A stretch of DNA of 64,000 bases from Portulaca oleracea (GCA_029582165.1 CM055874.1:27860883-27924882); one strand, 5' to 3'; shown: positions 21,776 through 34,381, numbered from the stretch's first letter. The notes: a model not told the origin generated them from the letters alone. Program-made: numbers and translations.

Positions 21776-22304
21776 TTTGGAAATTTGGATTCTAATAATC
21801 CCTACTTTTGGTAATTGGACTATAATAATCCCTACATTTCTTTTATACGCTAGTGGTCTCAAACAAAATAAAATTGTATTTTTTGGACCACAAGCGAGTG
21901 TATAATCTAAATATAGTGAATCTTGACTTGTCTTTGCTCCAAAACCTTGCACAACACTTCCCCATGATTTTTAATGAATTTGCAGCATTTGTCCCAATTT
22001 TTTTATTTTTTTCTAACTTTTAATTTTCTCCTTTTATTCCTTAAAAATCATAATAATTATTTGGATTCTCAAAAAAAGTTTAAAAACTCCTTTAGCTTCT
22101 TCTATACACCATGAACTTTTTGGGAGAATGAATGAAAAAATTAGAAAAATGTGAAAAATTAATAAATTTGAAAATACAGAGGTAGATTTGATATCAAAAA
22201 AATACAATTTTATTTTTTTGGTACTACTTGTGTACAAAAAAAAGTAGAAATTATTATCGTCCAATTGCCAAAAGTAGGGATTATTAAAATTCAATTTTCC
22301 TTAA
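21776..22304. mobile_element. Palindromic MITE or foldback element
   Basis: Left arm AATAATCCCTACTTTTGG and its inverted copy near 22260-22290, with arms of about 70 bp that match when one is reversed. No coding potential. Confidence 0.6.
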
Positions 22305-22410
22305 CATTAAACGTGAACAAAAAATTAATTATCTACCAAACTCATTTATTTTGATCTTTATCATTTACAAAAGTCTGCCAATAAAACTTAAACAAAATAT
22401 GTTTTCATAT

Positions 22411-22960
22411 AGGGTTTTTGGACGCTAATACATTGTACTTTGGGGATGTTGGACAATAATATACTGAACTTTTTCCTTGGACGATAATATATTATACTTT
22501 GGAGGTGTTTGATAATAATACACCTGAAACGATTCAGGCAGAGACTTACTCGATATGTCATGCGTGGCAGATTAATTAGCAAAAAAAAACTTTATTAAAT
22601 TAATGTCACGTAAGCAAGCCTAAATAAGCAAAGATGAATTCTATATTTTTGCAAACAAAAAACACTATTTCCATTAACGAAAATGTAGAGTAATGCGGTG
22701 TTATTTGAAAAGAATAATTAAATTTCATTTGTACTTGTTGGCAATGTTTAATATAACATTAATTTGGTAAAGATTTTATTTTTTTTGTTTCTCAACCCAC
22801 CACGTAAGATTGTCACTGAGTTAGCCGCCGCCTACATCGTTTTAGGTGCATTATTGTCCAACTCCTCCAAAGTATAGGGTATTATTATCCAAGAAAATAG
22901 TTTTGTGTATTATTGTCCAATATCCCCAAAGTACAGTGTATTAGTGTCCAAAAACTCTTT
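22411..22960. mobile_element. MITE with long terminal inverted repeats
   Basis: About 140-bp inverted arms: left 22411-22555 and right 22820-22960 share GTTTTTGGAC, CTTTGGGGAT, TTGGACAATAATA and CACCT(A/G)AAACGAT in the same order once reversed. The target duplication is not resolved. Confidence 0.72.
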
Positions 22961-23299
22961 CATATATTTCTTGCTAATATACAGTTATACATATGTTTGA
23001 GTTTTTTACAAAACCTTTTGTCTTTCATTTGGTATGAAGTAAATTGACTTTATAATTTTTTTGAACATTTTCCCTGCCTTTGTTGGCTGCTTCCCTGAAC
23101 GTCTTTGTTGTAAAGCTCAAAAGTCATTTACAACTTTTTTGTTCTTAGTAAATATGTTCTATCGTAAGATTGATAGTTCAAGTTTGACTTAATCAATTTG
23201 CTTACATTTCAAAATGATTTCGACTTGGATCTTGCTACTCAATATTTGGCTTCGCCTAAACCAATATTTAAAGTAAAATATTGGTCCAGTTTGAATAGT

Positions 23300-23638
23300 T
23301 CAATCAACTAAACAAAGTATCAATCATTGCATGACCAATTTTCTTGGAGTACTTGTATACAAGTTATCAATATACATTATTTTCATCGAATAATACCTTT
23401 TATGACTAGTGCCCTGAATAATAAACTATTAGTTTTTTCTCATACAATTGAAAAGCTTCTAACTTGAGTCAATCAACTAAACAAAGTATCAATCATTGCA
23501 TGACCAGTTTTCTTGGAGTACTTGTATACAAGTTATCAATATACATTATTTTCATCGAATAATACCTTTTATGACTAGTGCCCTGAATAATAAACTATTA
23601 GTTTTTTCTCATACAATTGAAAAGCTTCTAACTTGAGT
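23300..23638 (+). repeat. Tandem duplication of a 169-bp unit
   Basis: Two adjacent copies beginning CAATCAACTAAACAAAGTAT at 23301 and 23470. I see one difference (CCAATTTT versus CCAGTTTT). The near identity implies a very recent duplication. There is no coding content. Confidence 0.93.
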
Positions 23639-23794
23639 CAATCTAATACGAGCTTAGTTGTTTTATTTTTCACCCTATTTTAATGCTCATTTAAATTAGT
23701 TGCAGTCTTCTATAACTAATGACACAACAAAGCAAAATTTCACTCAAGCTAAATTATTAAATATGAATCGATATTAAATATTTCATATTCTTAT

Positions 23795-23959
23795 ACATAC
23801 ATACATACATATATATATATATAGACACACACACGTGTGTATGTGTGTATATATATATATTCACTTACATACATACATACATAGATATATATGTGTATAT
23901 ATATATATATGTGTGTATATATATATATATATAGATATATATATATATATATATCTATA

Positions 23960-24006
<47 letters not shown>
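23795..24006. repeat. Compound microsatellite (CATA)n/(TA)n/(CA)n
   Basis: Interleaved tetra- and dinucleotide runs, with the longest pure (TA)n at about 23960-24005. Confidence 0.93.
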
Positions 24007-24009
<3 letters not shown>

Positions 24010-24249
24010 CGTGATAAGTAAATACTTAACAAAAAAAACCCTCGCGTTTTAATGCAGCAATAATAAAAATGTGCAATGTGGATTAATATTTTTAGTGTTC
24101 CTAACATGTTAATACATTACAACAAAGAGTTTAAGTTAAGTAGCTCCTGAAATTCAATAATTTATCTTTTTAATAAAAAATAATTAATATGCCGATAATG
24201 CAATGACAACACTTAAGCTTGTGACCCCAACCTTTACAGTTTACATTAT

Positions 24250-24491
24250 GGCCTTGTTCTTTTCTACGGTATTTTGTGGTATGGTGTGGTGAGATGTGGT
24301 GAAATTGTGGTGGGTGTGGTGGAATTGTGGTAGGTTATTGGTATGTGAGGTGAGTGAGGAGAGAATGTAAAAAGTAGAGGAGAAAAGTGAGGAGAGAGAA
24401 AAGTAATAATTTGTGGTAAAGTGTGGTGAGTTGTGGCAAACTGCGGTATGCTGTGGTACCGCAGTTTGCCAACCGCAGAAAAGAACAGGGC
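24250..24491. mobile_element. Tourist-like MITE, copy 1
   Basis: Inverted ends GGCCTTGTTCTTTTCT and GCCCTGTTCTTTTCT (reversed right end). The interior on the minus strand carries TTACTTTTCTCTC, CTCCTCTACTTTT and ACATTCTCTCCTC, shared with the copy at 63113-63394 in the opposite orientation. Confidence 0.72.
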
Positions 24492-25214
24492 ATACTCCGC
24501 ACTTGCTTGACCAAATAAGACACGTCATACTTGTTCTGCTCTTTGAATTTTTAAATACGTTACATGTTACAACAATAGTCTTCCTAATTTCGTCAATCAT
24601 TTGTTGTTGGGTAAACTCGTAAGTAATTTCACCTACTACATCAACGACGAGGTGCAATAATAGCCATGGAGCTCTCCATATTACAACAAAAGTCATGCGT
24701 ATAAGAGTATACGAAATCACATGAACTCAAACATTCAAAGTGTCAATAAAATAACTAACGATATCTTCGTTTAATTTTTAATATAACAATAACAAAAATG
24801 TGCAATAATCTATTAAAATTTTAAGCGTCCCAAAAAAAGCTAATCTATAATTGAAAAATTATAAATTTAATTAATAAATTCCTCAAATTTATATGAAACA
24901 AATATACACTTGACCTTATATAATCATAAGCTCATAAGTTAGAAATAATGACTCATAGGTACCTTCTATTTTATAGAAACTATTTTTTGGGGACAATGTT
25001 TTTAGAAATGATTTTCAAGTACCTTCTATTTTTTGTAAACTATTTTTCGGTGACTGATTTTCTTTGGAAACTATTTTTAGGTGATTTTCTCTTTGCAATT
25101 TAGTTCAAAATTTATAGAGAAGGCCTTAAGCAGGAACCTTCTTGCAATAATCTGATTTTTTGAAATTTTTATGTGAACAAGTTCAAATAAAAACTCTTAA
25201 CTCAATATAATAAC

Positions 25215-25974
25215 TAGGGGTGTTCATATTTTGGTCCGGACCGATTGACCCAAAAAGACCGGACCAAAAACCCGGACCAAACCCGGACTGAATGGTAACC
25301 GGTCCGGTCTTCGGTCCAAGCTTTTTACGTTTTCGGGTTCCGGTCCAAACCCAGAAAAACCCAAACCCGGACCGGAAACCCAATTATTATAAAATTTAAA
25401 TTTATTCAAAAAAATATTCATGATATTGTAGGCACTAATCACACATAATAAAATATTATCACCTAAAAAAAATATTATATCCTAATTCAACGACCCCTCC
25501 CACAAAATTAGAAAGATAATTATTTTGACATATATTCATCCTATTTTAACTTTGTATAAATTCACGTAAATGGTAATTAAATTTAAGCCAACTTTGTATG
25601 TATTTGTGCGTGACTACAAATTTTGTCATATTTGTTATGTATTCTACCCTATTATTATATCATTTAAATTTTTATAATTCATTACTTTCTAAAATTTCCC
25701 ACCATAATTTCATAAACAATAACTTACATAAAAAAAATGTAATTTCTAACAAAATGTAATTAACTAATCAATCATTTTACTAATTTGAATGGAAATTTTT
25801 TGAAAACATCTCAACTGGTCCAAACCGGTCTGGGTTGGTCCGGTCCAAGTCCTAATTGGGTTGGTCTGGGTTGGGACCAGTTGTTTCCGGTCTGGTCTTT
25901 GGTCCAAAGTTTTGACTATTTCGGGTTCCGGTCCAGTCCGGTCAGGTCCGGGTTTGACCCAATGAACACCCCTA
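25215..25974. mobile_element. hAT-like MITE, 760 bp
   Basis: Inverted ends TAGGGGTGTTCAT; perfect 8-bp duplication ATAATAAC at 25207-25214 and 25975-25982. Both ends are rich in CCGGACC/GGTCCGG words. The 8-bp duplication is the hAT hallmark. No transposase. Confidence 0.88.
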
Positions 25975-26055
25975 ATAATAACTTTAATGGTACTAACTAA
26001 TTATCACAATCTGCTACTTGTACCTTTGATATATTGTATTTTCTGTGGTTATAGG

Positions 26056-26349
26056 TAGAGCTGTCAAAAGTTTGTCCGACCCGAATTACCCGAATTGTCC
26101 GACTCGGAAAAACTGGGTCTCGATCTAGATTTTTCGTCCGCATTTTGATATTGACCAAATTGACCGAATATTCAGACATAAAATTTCTCTTTTTTCTATT
26201 GTCCGAACCCGATTTTAGCTTCCTCCGAATTGTCCGACCTGGTTCGACCCGAAATAAAACCGGGTCCGGACATGAATTTCACGTCCAAATTTTGGCATTG
26301 TCTGAATTTGTCCGTCCCGAATTTATCCTCGACTAATTTTTTGTCGCTA
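26056..26349. mobile_element. hAT-like MITE, 294 bp
   Basis: Perfect 8-bp duplication GTTATAGG at 26048-26055 and 26350-26357. The ends TAGAGCTGTC and (reversed) TAGCGAC match weakly. The interior is rich in GTCCGACCCGAAT words. Confidence 0.78.
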
Positions 26350-26669
26350 GTTATAGGACCACCATGCTTGGCAAAATTAATTAAACCAATGAAAAAGATA
26401 TCTTAGCTAATTCTTTAAAACAAATATTAATGCTGACGAAAATATAAATTGACAAGTTTTTATCAAGATAGAGATATTTTTGCAGCTTTAAAAAGTCTTA
26501 TGGATCTTGTAGTAAATCTAAAATTTAATTTGTCACTAGAAAATAGGTACTACAAAACACATGATACCTAGAAATAATTTTCAATAATATAGTCCCCTAA
26601 AAATAGATACTGCAAAATATAGGGTACCTTTTAGTAATCTATTGCACAAATTAAGATAAAATTAATAGG

Positions 26670-27557
26670 TGTTGGCTTTATGACACATGTAATTATTTTG
26701 ATGATAACAAACCATAAAATAAGTTTTATATATGAGGTTAGAAATTGAAGTGATTTAATTATTATGTTACTCATATATAATACTTATGATGATGCAATAT
26801 ATTAATTTGAGAATATTTGATTGGACAAATTTATGATATGATAATTTTGATTAATATTGAAACTAATATTATGTATGGATATTAATTTGATTGATTTGAT
26901 CATGATTATATTATATCATAAATTTGATTAATATTGATTCTCTATGTGCTAAGATATATGCATCTATATATACATATTGTAGTATCTTGGCATATTTGGT
27001 GAGGTACATTATATACAAGGCAATCAAGAAGATCATATGTCCATCCTTATAAGGATTATATTGTGATTGATCAAGATTTGTCCAAGTTTGGTCATTCGGC
27101 TCTCCCACTATAAATACAAGGATTCCTTGGCCATTGAAAAAAACAAGAGAAGAGACAAGAGGACACAAGAAAACATCTCACTTGAGCATTATTAATTCCT
27201 ATTGTTATTGAGTGTGAGATTAAAGTTGTATTGAGCTATTTGTTATTGAGTTGAGTGTTTGAGATAATTATTGTTAGGGAGAGGATTTAGGAGTTGAGAG
27301 GTCGACTCCACCACACTTGATTGAGAGGCGATATCAAGTGGTGAGATCTTGAGAGTAGAGAAGGCTCTAAAATCGGTTGTAGAACTCCATCCTAATAATA
27401 ATTCAAGGTTAAATCCTAGAGTTGGAGAACTCTAAGCGGTGACGTACTCCAAAATTGAGTTCGGAGGAACATCGTAAACAACTACCGGGTTTTGTCTATC
27501 TTTTATTTACCGCACTTTATTTCCGCAATTTATTTTCTGCATTTTATTTTACTAGCC
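26670..27557 (+). mobile_element. Solo LTR, copia-type
   Basis: Starts TGTTGGCT and ends AGCC where AGCCAACA would mirror the start, so the last four bases seem lost. Flanking repeats TAATAGG at 26663-26669 and 27558-27564 support the borders. A TATA box (CACTATAAATACAAGG) lies at about 27107, and the CGCACTTTATTTCCGCA region near the end is typical of large copia (SIRE/Maximus-type) LTRs. The lineage is inferred from that pattern. Confidence 0.72.
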
Positions 27558-27735
27558 TAATAGGAATATTTTTTGATAAAAACAACGATAATTTATGATA
27601 AAAAATAATTTGATATTCTTGATAAAAATAAAAAGCCAAAATATGCATGAGGCACAGTTTCAATTCATGACATAAGTTTGATGAGAATTTTATAAAATAG
27701 GGGGTAAATTGTCTACAATTAATAAACCATGTTGA

Positions 27736-27853
27736 TACTCAGCGCATTTTTTGTGATGTTGGGGTTTGCTTGGTAGTGTTGACAGGTCCTTAATGGTAAC
27801 CGAGGACGCTAGTAGTATTGACAAGTCCTTAATGGAAACAGAGGATCCTAGTT
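27736..27853 (+). repeat. Imperfect ~60-bp direct repeat
   Basis: TAGT(G/A)TTGACA(G/A)GTCCTTAATGG occurs twice, at about 27775 and 27812. The rest of 27565-28708 holds no gene that I can support; part is probably 3' UTR and downstream DNA of the E3 ligase gene. Confidence 0.6.
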
Positions 27854-28708
27854 TTTTTTATATAAATTTAGGAAATAACAAATACAGGAGAAACGTAAAC
27901 TAATAAAATTTAAACATTGAAAAAATAGAATTTGCAAAACCACACTCTAGCGAGCAGTCCCGTGAGCTGAGAATGTCTTTGGAATCATCATCAAAGCAAG
28001 GGGCTCTCACGCATGGTGCAGGAGTTTTGATGGCAAGTGAACCACATAATATAAACACTTTTTTTAATGGCAAAAAGGAAAGATCATTTTTGAGAGATTT
28101 TAACAAGATTTTGGTGATAAAAACATATAAAAAGAGTTGAATGGTCCAGATTAATAATTCTTAATAGATCAACGGTTGATATTGATCAACTATCATAGTC
28201 AAAAAAAAAATAAAAAATTGACTACCTTAAAATTTTTCCAAAAATTGTTTGGAAAATTGCAGGAAACTCAAAGAGGACATCAATTTTAAGTGGGAGCAAA
28301 TGTAGATCAGATTTCAGAACTCTTTAGGCACGTAATGTTTAGAATTAACCATCACGCACAGCTCGTAGATAATACATTGTTCCCTCGGCAGCATTTACAA
28401 AGATATATGAAACAACACCATTCTCAAGAATGCGGAAGCCCTTTCATACTGATCAACTTTCAGTTTCAGATAGACAAGAAAGAAAAAACACTGAAGAAAG
28501 CACTCAATTTTCGCATTTACACTTGGTTTGAGTGCCTCTGCAACTGAAAATGGGGAAAAATGCAGTACAGAAATCTACTAGCACTGAGTTCTTCTGTCAA
28601 GTGCATCAGCTTCAACATGTAGGAGGCGATGCTACCTCTCTAATCCTCTTCATTCTTTGGTACGAATTTCTTCAGATCCATTTGCTATTGATGGAATGAT
28701 GGATTAGC

Positions 28709-31700
28709 TTAGCCCTGAAACAAGCAAAGGATCATTCAATGTTCAAGGCATGTATTAGAATCCGGTTAGTTCCAAGCAGACGAGGACTTTTCAGTTCAAA
28801 ATGCAATGGATCTTTCAAATTTCGCATATAGCTCAAAGCAATTTGCTACACTGTAAATTAAATTGAAGGTGGTTTCAGGTTTAAACTCATCTTTTACAGG
28901 CTGTATCAGCATTACATACATTCAAATCTCACCATCTAGTTGGTGAGTTTCAGCTGGGCTCTAAAACTTACTCAATATCTTTACTTCTCCGTTCTACTCT
29001 AACACAGGTGACTCTAACTCAACAAATTGCCAATTTCATTGAAACTCAAGTTGCCGGCCCAATTCATCTGTATGTAAATCTGAAAAGCTATCACCTAGTT
29101 TGCCTTGGTGTTGGGTAATAAGATTGGGTGATGGGAAACAAGTCAGTTGTGCAAGACAATAATATCTACCAAACAAACATCAGACATCAAATCTCATATC
29201 TCATAAGAATATATTCGGTAGTTTCATCCATAAAACTCAAAGCTGCAACAACTAGGCACCGAATTAGTCATGTCATGAATTCTACGAGACCTATCAGACT
29301 GAATCGACAAAGATGCTCGTTGGATTATTTCAGCAACCAAAAATGCAACAATCAAGTACCCAAAAGGCTAAAATGATTCTTCTTTAACGATGTTGATCAT
29401 TTGCTACACTGACCACGACTCTTGACAGTTTGTTGGCAGTCCAAATGGTGAGCAAGTTTAGAGAAACTTGAATGTAGTAGTTTAACAGTTCACCTCATCC
29501 AAAAGTAACAGAAAATTATGACTTAATTGCTAAAAAGCAAAAGGGCCAATAAGCAACTGACCTGTCTCCTCCTCGCGTGCAAAATGTACCATGAGCGAGC
29601 CAAGACATAGCAAGGAAGAAGAAAACCAGCAAGTTGAAGGAAGGAAACTTGAAACTGCATTATTTTGCAAAATGTCAATAATGAGGAACTATCTTGTGCT
29701 CCATATGTGGCAGATAATTATATGTTCATATGACAGACACTGGTTTTTTGTAGTTATTGCAAGGATGGTCTCATAGAAAGATGCCCAATTTCCATACAAG
29801 AGGTTCGGCCCCACTACAGACCGGCCAGAAGGATCTTTTATTTGAGGGCAGTCTGGGGGGAGTTTATGCATGTAACATAGTTACAGATGGACCATGACTG
29901 TATTTACTGAATCCTAATACAAAACAAGGAAACTAGGTATGAAATGGGAAAAACACCAGATCACAGGCTTGTAACTTACATGAAAGAATGTGGAATACCC
30001 CTGCATCAACCCAAAATCTCTAGTTATCATCAATACTTGGTGGATCAACAAGACAAACATCAACTGCAACATTTGAGAACATAAAAGATTAAGCTTCGTA
30101 GATTTCAGCAAAAGCGAGGTAACCAAGATATGATCTTCTGAAATCGAGGAGAAGGCCATACAATGATTGCAATTGAGCGCAAACAAGTGATGTTGCCAGC
30201 ATTTGCAGCAGCATACTCATCGTATTCAGATTCTAATAGTCGCCGCTCAGCAGCAGCCAAAGCAAGGAAGTGAGGATCACGGAAGCCAAAATGATGGCCC
30301 CACATTTGACTGCATAATGCATAACACTAATGGTTAGATATAAATAGGCAAAGTAGGCATCCCAATACAAAGACATTTACACTTAGCAATTATATTTATT
30401 TTCTGCATCAAAATCAATTTAGACAACTAATGAATGTGATTTTTTTCAATCAGATTCACGTTGATGCGATTAAGAAGGGATGACACCATGAATAACATCA
30501 ATCAATTAATACTCCGAAATCCCACCATGCGAGGCATGGAGGGGTCGGATGTAGCAATCTTACGTCTAAATTTGCAATTTAGAGAGACTGATTCCAACTT
30601 AGAGAGACGGGTTCCAATGAATAACATGTCAAATGGAAAGAATTATCATATTTCTGAAAGGTCAAAAATCAACATATAACACTCCACTATCCTCCAACAT
30701 CACCACTTGCACGGAAAACAGACAGCATAAACAAATGAGCATTTTTCAATTTGCTGAATATTCATCATATAAGCAAAGAGGCAAAAAGATGAAATATCAG
30801 CCAACAAATGACCTAAACTCATAAATGGGGAAAACATAAAACACAGTGATTCTTCCATTGATAATGACCTCTCAAAACCAATTATTTACCTGATATCAAC
30901 AGCCATGACATCTTGACTAGGCTTCGGACCAGAGAGAGAATAGTTTGGTGTGAAGACCTACGAAAACCACAGCAACCCAGCATTTTTTGAATTCTGTCTT
31001 AATCTTGAAATATTCATACAAAAAACACACAACATACGTATGATTGAAGTGCATCCTTGAACGCCAACCTGGTTGCATATCTCGCAAATGATATCACCCT
31101 TTTTGTTGCACCATTTCTGAATGCACATCCTATGGGCAAACTGTTCTCAAATGAATAATTTGCTTTAGTATATTAAACACAAACAAGGAACTATTATTCT
31201 TCATGCTCTAGTTAAATTAATAAAAAGACACAAATGCAATAGTTGAATAACCACATAAATGGAGCATTATATCTCATTGGGAATGCATATATGCATCCAC
31301 TCAATCACACTAACTAATTTAGAGCTGGGAGCTTGTTCAATAATACATGTTGACAGCAAAACTCATGGCAAAGTTAAGCATGAAGCATCAAGACAAAATG
31401 ACGATTACCGTATTAAAACAATTATCATCCTCCAAAAAAACAAGCCTAAATTAGACATATTACTCAGAAGTCAGAACAAAAACAATTAGGCGGAATAATC
31501 CCATCATTACTGATATGATCGCAAAAATGGACATCTTCATAAATATGAATACAAACAAATGAATAAATAAGTAAATAACCAAAACAAGCTATACCTAAAT
31601 ATCCCAACTTTGTTCACTACAGTGGTCGGGAGAATCACTGCTGAAGAACCCAAAAAAAAAAGTCAACAAAAAATCCCGCATAAAGCTTTTGCTTTATTTT

Positions 31701-32219
31701 TGAGGGGGGGGGGGGCTGAAGGTTTTTTTTTTCAAAAATCTAATCATCCGATTAAGAGAATCAACCCCATAAAACAAAGTTACAGTAGCAACAAATCAAA
31801 CAGTTTCTCATTTTCTAGATTTTTATTTATTGTTTTGTTTAAAAAGGCTTACCTGTTGCACAGAACCAGAATACAGAAGCACTTTTTTTGCAAGTAATAA
31901 TCAGAGAAAAGAAGAGACAAAAAGAAACTAATACCTTCAAAGTGCCATTACAAGCACAAGGAGCTTCAAGTGATTGCTCATCATCTTCTTCCTGACAAAT
32001 CCTACACTCTTTGACTTCCTTTTTCATTGAGGAGCCTTCTCCTTCTCCTTCTCCTCCTTCACCAACAAGAACAGCAACCCCATTTGAGACACAAACACTA
32101 CTCACCCTTTCAACCCCAGTTTCTGTGTCATGAACCCCACAACCTTTTGTTTCAAATTCAGAACTCAAACAAGCAGATGCAAGTATACGATCCACACACA
32201 CCATGTAGTCATTCACCAT
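28709..32219 (-). CDS. RING-CH (MARCH-like) membrane E3 ubiquitin ligase, DUF3675 family
   Basis: Seven coding exons by splice sites and frame: 32219-31935, 31140-31069, 30957-30890, 30309-30162, 30063-29980, 29654-29562 and 28714-28709 (last codon plus TAA). Total 756 nt, 251 residues. The C4HC3 RING-CH ligands are C72, C75, C88, C90, H98, C101, C114 and C117 (ECRICQEED, PCACNGTLK, FAHRMCIQKWC, DIICEIC). DUF3675 follows, with hydrophobic segments at about 183-203 and 224-244 (FLQLAGFLLPCYVLARSW), so the enzyme is expected in an endomembrane, transferring ubiquitin from an E2 to membrane targets. Known relatives include the Arabidopsis PIT1 group. The start is the ATG at 32219; an upstream in-frame TTG is not used. 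Intron donors are GT and acceptors AG throughout. Residues 53-64 are a Gly/Glu repeat. The gene looks intact. Confidence 0.92.
31690..31735. repeat. Homopolymer tract in intron 1 of the E3 ligase gene
   Basis: A run of about 11 G followed by a T tract lies in the first intron, far from both splice sites. Confidence 0.8.
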
Positions 32220-32500
32220 TGCTTTTGCTTCTTTTCTCTCTCCAAAATTCTTCTTCAAATTTTTGGGGCTTGGAAAGTGATAAAGAGGGCAAGAAAAACA
32301 GGGGATGAGAGAGAATGAAGAAAGTAGTATTATTGGGGTTGGGGAATACTGGAGGTTGCTTTTATTAATAAAAAGTCGAGAAGTGGGTGAGCGTGGGGCG
32401 GAATTTACGAAAGTGGGGCTCAGTTTTTCTGGACCATTTTACCCTTGCTACACCTACTTATTTACAGTTTTAAGGTTTTACGGTTTTGCTGTTACTCCCC
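32220..32500 (-). promoter_or_regulatory. 5' UTR and probable core promoter of the E3 ligase gene
   Basis: Upstream of the ATG (minus strand) is a CT-rich leader (CTTTCTTCATTCTCTCTC, about 32320-32300). A TATA-like TTTTTATTAATAAAAGC lies at 32359-32374, about 145 bp before the start codon. A pyrimidine-rich leader after a TATA-like element is common in plant promoters. The assignment is inferred. The LINE/gypsy insertion at 32626 lies only about 250 bp further upstream. Confidence 0.4.
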
Positions 32501-32608
32501 CCGTTAAATAATTGTCGCCAAATAAATATTACACGGCTTTTAACATTTTTTTAATTGAGAATTTCTCATAGCCTATTTTATCAAAAAATGACAATATCAT
32601 ACTCTTAT

Positions 32609-32625
32609 AACAATGTTTTTCGATA
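32609..32625 (+). other. Target-site duplication, left copy
   Basis: AACAATGTTTTTCGATA, identical to 38057-38073 (17 bp, or 15 bp if the two leading A residues come from the poly(A) tail). Confidence 0.9.
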
Positions 32626-32917
32626 GAAAGAGTGAGACCTATGTACTTTATGTTATTATGAGACTTATGAATTAGGTTCTGAAGTCCTTCATCAACAAGT
32701 GTGTCATGGACACATTTATGCATAGAAAGAGTGAGAAAGATCGAATCTTTCACACCCTCATAGTTCACGTGAAGGCCCTTATTCGCGTAAAAAGTGTGGA
32801 AGCAACCTTGGTTCATGTGAAGGTCCTGATTCACATGAAGATTACAGTTAGGGCAACTGAAGTCTTTGAACTTAATCCTCCAAGTTTGAGGACAAACTTC
32901 TTCCAACAAGGGGGGAA
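32626..32917 (+). pseudogene. 3' internal end of a gypsy element, 5'-truncated
   Basis: The open frame here ends with SLRTNFFQQGGN, the usual tail of this type of polyprotein, followed by the polypurine tract AAGGGGGGAA at about 32908-32917 directly against the LTR. Sequence before about 32850 is degenerate with HVK(A/V)LI repeats. It begins abruptly at the left duplication of the compound insertion. Confidence 0.75.
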
Positions 32918-34381
32918 TGATGTATTTTGGCCCACGCCAAATACATCCAAAGAGGCCCAAATCAATTTTAAAGAAATAAGGCAAGCTATGGAGGAAAAGA
33001 TGAGCATAGAGGCCCAAAGGCCCATTCATATGGTATGCTCTTTATGGCAAGAGGATGTCCAAACATCCTAGAACATGCAAGATCACGCCAACCAGCCCAA
33101 GAACAAGGCCCAAGTTCACGTCCAAGATGATATCCATTCTTGATTTTAATCTTTTGGATGTAACTTTATCTTTATTAGCTTTATTTAGCTTATTATTATT
33201 TTGGTGTGATTTAATTAGCTTTTAGTTTTATCCTAAATAATGTAAGATGCCAAGTATATTATAAACTTGAGCATCAAGTCATAGGAAGTCCAATAGGAGT
33301 CTAAATAAGTCTAGAATATACTAAGTTGTTTTAGAATATTCTAGAAGTGTGTATGTGCTATTAGGCGTGTAATAGAGGTAGAGTAGGCGCCAATTTTGAT
33401 CAATATTATCCTAGATAAGGTTAGCTATCTTGTAACTAATCCATATTGGATTAGGAAGCCAATCGCAATTAAGATAAGTTGTTGTAACCAACTCCCCTTT
33501 GGATAAGGAGTCTTAATCCAAGAGGAAGTTGGAATAGTAGGCGTGTAGTACTAGAAGTCTTGGCTTGCACGCCAAGCTAGGGTTTACTAGAAGCCCTAGG
33601 ATTGAGTCTAGTATAAATAGCTTAGGCCTGTAATCGTTTGAAACACAATCCAGTTTAGAAATATTAATCAAGCTTTGAGCTTACCCCCTAGAGTGTTTGG
33701 ATAAACCTCTCCCCTTTTCTTCTATTGTATCTTGGCATGGCACCCAAGTGGTTAGGAAGAGCTTGATCCTAGGTTGCGGTCTAGATCAAGTTAGCCCTAG
33801 GTTGTCTAACTTGTGGATTCAAGTTAGAAGCTTAGTTCTATCCGATTTTATCTTTCTGTCAATACAGTTAAGATAATTTCTCTCTTATCTTTCTACCAAT
33901 ATAGAAGATAATCCCCTTTGTTTCCCTCACCATCTAACGCCACCCCCCCCATCCTCCCTCTCAATCGTTCACTCTTCTTTCTCTCTCACAAAGGCCTCAA
34001 CAAACTCCCTCTCTCTCCATAACAACCTCCCAACAACCTTTTCTCTCTCCTCCAACAAATTCCCGCAATCAACACTCTCTCCTCCTCCACAAAGGTCTCA
34101 CGCCATCCCTATAATCCCTTCCTAATTCGTCCACTCTCTCCCACAAACCTCCATCAAGAGTCCCTCTTCCCTATTCAAGATTCAATTCTTATTGATTCTT
34201 AAATCTACAAAAGTCCTCACGACAAAATAGTCTGTTTTCCCTCCACTTTCTCTCTCCTATTCACGTGGACCATCCCCTCTTCTGTCCTAATTCACATGAA
34301 GAGTCCCATGTTGAGATTGGTTGCACGTCTTCCTTGATGTGTAATTGATCAAGATACAATCTTTGATCCCATTATACATCA
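32918..34381 (+). repeat. 3' LTR of the truncated gypsy element
   Basis: 1464 bp, starts TGATGTATTTTGGCCCACGC (hairpin with ...CCAAATACATC) and ends TGATCCCATTATACATCA, the same 18 bases that end the LTRs of the young gypsy element at 14606-20073. A TATA box (AGTATAAATAGC) lies at about 33610. The second half is very CT-rich. No primer-binding site follows, so this is not a 5' LTR; LINE sequence follows at once. Confidence 0.82.

Noticed and set aside
24241..24720. 159-codon minus-strand frame
   Set aside because: Mostly the Tourist-like MITE interior (CT/ACC-rich), with the same kind of frame in the copy at 63132.
31839..31934. Continuation of the E3 ligase frame past exon 1
   Set aside because: The extension has no RING-CH continuation, while a GT donor at 31934 and the exon at 31140 restore the conserved FAHRMC segment.
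32220..32258. Upstream extension of the E3 ligase start
   Set aside because: It begins at TTG; the first ATG in frame is at 32219, which fits the family.
32491..32608. Left half of a Stowaway (TACTCCCCCCGTTAAATAATT) split by the LINE insertion
   Set aside because: No matching right terminus could be found after 38073, and the internal sequence differs from the other Stowaways here.
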